This document shows, piece by piece, positions 54,130 to 58,804 of a stretch of 58,804 bases of DNA. Origin of the DNA: Candidatus Goldiibacteriota bacterium (GTDB taxonomy: Bacteria > Oederibacteriota > PGYV01 > DSYL01); assembly GCA_018000835.1 (NCBI GenBank), contig JAGNJD010000005.1, positions 1 to 58,804 on the forward strand, in the 5' to 3' direction. The notes beneath the pieces were generated by a model. The model had not been told where the DNA came from. It saw nothing but the letters and a program-made list of their open reading frames with translations, and ran no database searches. Position 1 is the first letter of the stretch. The number at the start of each line of letters is the position of its first letter. The position numbers were made by a program, and so were the translations under genes.

Positions 54130-56791
54130 TTATCTAAGTATTATTATCTTATCTATCTTTGATTTACAAACGTCCCCTTTTCTATCTGCTTTAATGTAAT
54201 AATAATATGTGCCGTTTGCAAGTAATATTAAATCTTTCACGTATATGCTTGCAAATCCCTGCGTTGCAACCGATACTGCCTGTGCCCCTTCATATTTTAC
54301 TTCTTTTATTAATCTGTATCCTGACGTGTAAATCCTGATTATTACTTTATCAACATTAGTTTGTGCTATTTTGAATCCAATTCTTAATTCTGCATTTTTA
54401 TCCGGGTTGACAGGATTTGGGTATGGTTTTACGTCCGTTATTTCCTGTTTTTCCGGCGTGCTGGTTGGCGTTAAAGTAAAGGTCTGGGTTGTAGTCCCCG
54501 TGGTTGAAGGAGTTGGATTTCTTGTAAATGTAGATGTGGACGTCCACGTTGGCGTATAAGTTCTCGTAGACGTGCCTGTTACCGTCATAGTCGGCGTATT
54601 TGTCATTGTTGACGTGCATGTAAATGTTGGAGTAAACGTTCTTGTCCATGTTGACGTTATACTATGCGTTGATGTCATGGTGTTTGTCCCTGTCGCTGTC
54701 CTTGTCCACGTGCCTGTTGGAGGAGCGGTATGCGTTGGCGTTATCGTAAACGTGCTTGTTACCGGCGTGTTTGTCCGCGTCCCTGTTCTTGTCCACGTCG
54801 GTGTTGCTGTCCGCGTCATCGTTCCTGTCCCTGTTGCCGTTGCCGTGAACGTGCTTGTTACCGGCGTATTTGTCCGCATCCCTGTTCTTGTCCACGTCGG
54901 TGTTACCGTCCGCGTCATCGTTCCTGTTGGCAATATTGTATTGGTTCTTATCCCTGTATTGGTAGGCGTCCCTATTCTCGTCCACTTCGGCGTTACTACC
55001 GTTGTTCTTGTCCACGTTGCAGTTGCACCGCCACATCCATTTCCACCCGTACATAGATTTATGCCTGTATTTGCATCCAGAGTTGATGCATTTATCCATT
55101 CACAAACAAGATTTATTCCTTCATATAAAGTATATGACGGCTCATTTACGTAAGAAGTCCACGTGCTTAACAACCTCGTATAATCATCGCATTCTGCGTC
55201 CAACTGGCTCCAGTCAAACGTCCTTACAATCCCATCCATATATAAATACCCGCCATTTGCAGGTATGTTCGGGCCGCCTGAAAAACTTACAGTCACGTAT
55301 TTATTTGCAGACCTCCCGCCATACGTGCAGGTAGAACCTATTGACGTTTCCGTTGATGAAACCGTTGAAAACGTTCCCTGGTCCGTGCCTGAAGAATTAT
55401 AAACCCGGCCGTCATATTTTTCTGTCGTCATTGTTTTGCTCGTATTAAACCAAACCCGCACTGTAATGCTTGCAATCGGAATTGCCACTGTATCCCAGTT
55501 TGTTATTTTTACTTTCCATTTGATTCCGTTTTCCAAACAGGAACCATTTCCCGATGAATTCATTACTTCAAAATTAAGTTTATGCGTCGGCGGCGGAGGC
55601 GTCCACGTCGGAGTGATTGTCGGAGTCCTTGTCTTGGTTGCAGACAAATTTATCGTAGGCGTTCTCGTTGGGGTATAAATACTTCTGAAATTTGGAAAAT
55701 TTCCGGAAATCATAAGAAGCGTCAGCATCTGCAGACAACCTGCATAATACTGTGATGCAACGTTTTGTGATTCAATCCACGTATAAAAACTGTTTATGCT
55801 CGTCTGATACGTTGAACTCATCATTAAAGAACAAGCCGCAGGTCCCGTAAATGCACAGTTGTGATTATTTGAAAGTTTATTACCGGTTGAAACTTCGTAA
55901 CTATCCCTTATGTTTGCTGCTCCCTGTGGAGAAAAAAAATGCAGCCAGAGCCGATATTTCTCCCTGTGCAAACGTGTCACCATTCCATATATAATCAGCG
56001 GTATATCTCCACGGTATTCTGCATGAATTATATCCATAGTTTCTACTTCCACCGCCGCCGGTATGGTTTATCGTTTCATGTGCAAGGCCATTTGAATCAT
56101 TTCTGCCATTGTCAAGATTTGTATTGCATTTATTCCTGACGTTATTCCAGAAAGTTGCATCGTTAGTAATTTCTCCGAAAACGCGATACCATGCCGGCGT
56201 AAAATAGGAAGGATATACCACGTCATCCCAGCCATCGCCTGGTTTTAAATGATAATCGGCAGAATTTACGTCATACTGTTTTAATTTAGCCACCTCTGTC
56301 TGTGCAAGCGAAAGATAATTATAAGAGCCGCCGCTTCCCCATTGTTTATCTGCCATAGCAAGCGCAAATGCAAAATCAACATCAGCATCAGCATCAGTTG
56401 CAGAACCGGTTCCTGCAACTCCCCCGCTGGAATTAATACGCCAATTCATCAATCCGTTTGAATCATTATAATATTGTTTATAATCCTACAAATCATTAAA
56501 TGTCGCCTGGTCATCCATATACACAGTTATCAGCATTCCGTATGCCTGCCCCTCTGACACTGTATCATATCCGTCAGACGGTCTCTGCACGCGAAGCATT
56601 CCGGACGGACATCCGGAAGACGTCACGTAAGTTGATTTCCACGTATTATAAATTGATTGTATCGTCGCAGAATTTGAATTCGTTGCTTTTATTCCATATG
56701 GATATGTGAAATTCTGGGGGAAAGGATAATTTCCTGAATTTAATAAAACAGGTATAAAGGAGAAAATGATTAAAATAATTAAATTCTTCAA
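54130..56791 (-). pseudogene. GH8 endoglucanase/xylanase gene interrupted by a stop and a frameshift
   Basis: A multidomain GH8 enzyme gene in three pieces: 56486-56791 (TTG start with AGAGG upstream), 55901-56485 in the same frame, and 54130-55931 in another frame. The first has a signal peptide and TVSEGQAYGM, with the catalytic Glu near residue 80. After an in-frame TAG (56486-56488) where family members usually have Trp, the second holds TDADADVDFAFALAMAD with the catalytic Asp. An eight-base T run at 55932-55939 (minus strand) then shifts the frame by one. The third carries the end of GH8, a CBM3-like module, a Thr-rich linker and a 106-residue terminus ending KIDKIIILR. All catalytic and binding parts remain recognisable, so it is either a recent pseudogene or contains two sequencing errors. 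Confidence 0.85.
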
Positions 56792-56819
56792 ATTTATTTT
56801 CCTCTCTTTACTTTTTATA

Positions 56820-56848
56820 ATTATAGCATAAAAATTTCATTTTTTCAA
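56820..56848 (-). promoter_or_regulatory. promoter of the broken GH8 gene
   Basis: On the minus strand: TTGAAA (56843-56848), 17-base spacer, perfect TATAAT (56820-56825). The promoter is intact although the reading frame is not. The segment 56849-56986 upstream shows no gene. Confidence 0.65.
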
Positions 56849-56986
56849 CGAAGGGAATCTGCAGGCAGGAATGGAGCGGTTACGACGGCAGATATGCCTG
56901 TTATAAAACAGGGTCATTCGTATTTGGGTGATTAGATTTTAAATAAACGTTTGAAAAATAAGGGAGGAACAAGAAAAACGGCGTTT

Positions 56987-57042
56987 ACCGATGCATTGCT
57001 GTCCAGTAAACTTAATTGAAAGATTGTTGCATTTTTCCTAAT
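56987..57042. repeat. short dispersed repeat, copy 2 (possible insertion-element end)
   Basis: Imperfect match to 44133-44190 with an identical ATTGTTGCATTTTT block. It is followed directly by structured repeat copy C, which lacks the opening hairpin of copies A and B, so this sequence may have replaced it. Confidence 0.45.
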
Positions 57043-57262
57043 AGCAAAAAATTTCAATAAACATTGTCCTGTGGAGTTCCTCTTTACAGGACTTCGTTGA
57101 TTGACAAATAGGCAAGGAATGCCAATGGTATTGTGCATCGACCTTGGAACCCTCTTGGTAAAGTAGATAAAACATTTTTAATGTGTGCTTTCATAAAATA
57201 TCTCTCTGGGATATTTTATTCGCCAAACTAAAGTTTGGGGATTTTCTAAATGTATTCGAATA
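57043..57262 (+). ncRNA. structured non-coding repeat, copy C (5'-truncated)
   Basis: Opens with the inner arm GTCCTGT/ACAGGAC (57066-57072 with 57086-57092), which is a perfect pair where copy A has a different base pair and a mismatch. An AAGG/CCTT stem follows where A has AGGG/CCCT. It keeps the unpaired conserved block (57146-57173), an 11-position hairpin (57194-57218) and the CCAAAC-TAAA-GTTTGG hairpin. The opening hairpin of copies A and B is absent, and the closing helix is weakened. It lies between the broken GH8 gene and the terminator of the next gene. No ORF. Confidence 0.62.
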
Positions 57263-57297
57263 AAAAAAGGCAGTTAAAATAAATTTAACTGCCTTTT
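57263..57297 (-). terminator. rho-independent terminator of the repeat-domain protein gene
   Basis: A 15-bp stem (GGCAGTTAAA core, 57268-57277 with 57283-57292, extended by A5/T5), 5-base loop and a run of Ts on the minus strand. It begins 14 bases after the stop codon of the partial gene at 57311. Confidence 0.88.
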
Positions 57298-57310
57298 TAT
57301 TTTTGTATTT

Positions 57311-58804
57311 TTATCGTAAAATTATTATCTTTTCAATCTTTGATTTAACCTGTTTTTTTGTATTATCTTCTGCAACCAGAACGTAATAATACGTTCCCTG
57401 TGCCATGCCTTTAAAATATTCTGCACCAACAGCAACCGTATTTTTGCCCTGTAAAAGCCTATTATTAACCATATTCTTTGTATAAGGGACTTCTCTTACC
57501 AATCTTCCTGATGAAGTATATAATCTGAAATAAAGAACCTCTGCCGGTTTTGAAAGGTAAAAATCAATGGAAACAGGAGTTGCAATTGAATGTGGATTTG
57601 GATAAGCAACTATTGGCTGCGAATCATCAAATTTAAATTCTTTTGCAGGCGTAGGTGTTGGTGTGCCTGTTCCACTTGTTGCTGTCCATGTTGGCGTATG
57701 TGTCCATGTATTTGTAGGTCCACCTGGAGTATTTGTCCAAGTATATGTATACGTCGGACCTCCCGGCGTGTTTGTCCACGTGTTCGTTACTGCCGGAGTT
57801 CCGCCAGGTGTCGGATAACTGCTGCACCCGTAAAATTCTATCTCATCCACCCATAACTCTATGCTTGTCTGCGGCTGTCCTACTGTCTGAAACTGAATAT
57901 CAGTTGCCATTGACATTGCATCTGCTCTTGCTACTGACGACCCCCAGTATAACTCCTGCGTTAAACTGCTCATCAATATATCCATCTGCGTCCAACTTGC
58001 CCCTGCTACAAATGCATATCCGTAATGATTGTCTCCTGCCCCATCTAAAAAATTAGGATGCGAAGACGATATTTTCATCCTGTATGTCTTCCCGTCCCCT
58101 TTATACCAGAACTTTACCCCTGTGCAACTGCTTAAATCTACAGGACCTTTGGGCTCAAGGAACGTTGTCCCCATTCCTACAAATCCATACTGGAACGCCG
58201 TCGTTACGTATCCGGTCATCCTTGCTGCATATCCGCTTCCTGTCCTTCCAGGACTCTGCATGTAAAACGGCTGCGGTGTCTGCCCTGATGCATTCCATCT
58301 CGCATCACTCCATGGCACTACGTATGAACTTCCACTACTCCCAAGGTCATCAAATGTATACCAGTATCCGCCCCAGTTGTTCTGATTATCCCCGTCTTCC
58401 ATGTCGTCTACCAATCCAGGATTTGCTTCCGGTGTGTTTGTCCATGTATACGTCGGCCCTACCGGCGTTTCTGTCCACGTTGGCGTGTTTGTCCACGTTG
58501 GCGTGTCTGTCCACGTATTTGTTGGTCCCGCCGGCGTATCAGTCGCTGTCCCTGCCGGTGTCGGATAACTGCTGCACCCGTAAAATTCTATCTCATCCAC
58601 CCATAACTCTATGCTTGTCTGCGGCTGTCCTACTGTCTGAAACTGAATGTCTGTTGCCATTGACATTGCATCTGCTATTGCTACTGACGACCCCCAGTAT
58701 AACTCCTGCGTTAAACTGCTCATCAATATATCCATCTGCGTCCAACTTGCCCCTGCTACAAATGCATATCCGTAATGATTGTCTCCTGCCCCATCTAAAA
58801 AATT
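57311..58804 (-). CDS. secreted repeat protein with CBM-like domains and sorting-like terminus (partial, 5' end outside window)
   Basis: The 3' part (497 codons in view) of a larger gene; the frame is open to the window edge. It shows part of one domain and one complete domain of about 155 residues (DDMEDGDNQNNWGGYWYTFDD, FWYKGDGKTYRMKI, ELWVDEIEFYG), resembling CBM11/CIA30-type beta-sandwiches. The domains are separated by Thr/Pro linkers with TNTWT and GPTYTWT units. The 105-residue terminus has IVAYPNPHSIATPVSIDFYL, GTYYYVLVAED and a final KIEKIIILR, related to the GH9 and GH8 termini. No catalytic domain is visible in the part present. A secreted glucan-binding or scaffold role is probable. 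Confidence 0.82.
   Translation of the reverse strand, partial: NFLDGAGDNHYGYAFVAGASWTQMDILMSSLTQELYWGSSVAIADAMSMATDIQFQTVGQPQTSIELWVDEIEFYGCSSYPTPAGTATDTPAGPTNTWTDTPTWTNTPTWTETPVGPTYTWTNTPEANPGLVDDMEDGDNQNNWGGYWYTFDDLGSSGSSYVVPWSDARWNASGQTPQPFYMQSPGRTGSGYAARMTGYVTTAFQYGFVGMGTTFLEPKGPVDLSSCTGVKFWYKGDGKTYRMKISSSHPNFLDGAGDNHYGYAFVAGASWTQMDILMSSLTQELYWGSSVARADAMSMATDIQFQTVGQPQTSIELWVDEIEFYGCSSYPTPGGTPAVTNTWTNTPGGPTYTYTWTNTPGGPTNTWTHTPTWTATSGTGTPTPTPAKEFKFDDSQPIVAYPNPHSIATPVSIDFYLSKPAEVLYFRLYTSSGRLVREVPYTKNMVNNRLLQGKNTVAVGAEYFKGMAQGTYYYVLVAEDNTKKQVKSKIEKIIILR
57811..58804 (-). repeat. 750-bp tandem domain duplication in the partial gene
   Basis: 57811-58054 and 58561-58804 are offset by exactly 750 bp and differ at only three of 244 positions that I compared. 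The second copy runs off the window, so further copies may exist. Confidence 0.9.

Overview
The window is low-GC (roughly one third G+C by eye), densely packed bacterial DNA with almost all genes on the minus strand in long runs that overlap or abut. The envelope is of the Gram-negative type: a TonB-ExbB-ExbD motor, outer-membrane barrels ending in Phe, a lipobox protein, SPOR and LysM proteins, and a type IV pilin. Very long Thr-rich linkers, a C-terminal module ending in KIIILR, giant TPR proteins and GatCAB suggest an uncultured, deep-branching, polysaccharide-degrading bacterium (Goldiibacteriota- or Omnitrophota-like). That placement is a low-confidence inference from style, not from a marker gene.

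Layout. 112-4384: an SDR oxidoreductase, a mini-thioredoxin and a tight pair of GH3 beta-xylosidase-like hydrolase and xylose isomerase-like protein. 4679-12060: a translation/tRNA run (gatC, gatA, a zinc-ribbon protein, gatB, an rlmD-like methylase, miaB, a TPR-SPOR protein), with def-fmt leaving divergently at 12205-13662 from a good sigma70-type promoter. 13698-18810: ridA, a BatD-like protein, a DUF362 ferredoxin, yraN-rnhB and rsfS. 18807-25453: TonB, ExbD, ExbB, a TonB-receptor-like barrel and a 998-residue TPR protein. 25704-30840: a LysM protein, tRNA-Gly(GCC), a patatin-like lipase, an ExeA-like ATPase and a TPR/coiled-coil protein. 31141-35036: an epimerase gene and a lipoprotein gene bracketed by two copies of a structured non-coding repeat. 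35313-43162: fthC, nudix, birA, nadC, valS, GerMN, amidase and accA. 43376-49774: a barrel, nrdR, an O-antigen ligase-like protein, a pilin, glyA and rpiB. 50147-58804: secreted cellulose-active genes (GH9, a broken GH8, and a partial repeat protein of carbohydrate-binding type).

How the genes may work together. Secreted GH9/GH8 enzymes with CBM3-like modules would attack cellulose outside the cell. The GH3/xylose isomerase pair, which has no signal peptides, would process xylo-oligosaccharides inside it. The TonB cluster could energise uptake or surface export. The three secreted proteins share the same last residues (K-I/V-D/E-KIIILR), which looks like a sorting tag of type IX secretion style. 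The most unusual non-coding signal is a family of three structured repeats at 31141-31390, 34835-35036 and 57043-57262. They share a strictly conserved 14-nt core and show compensatory stem changes.
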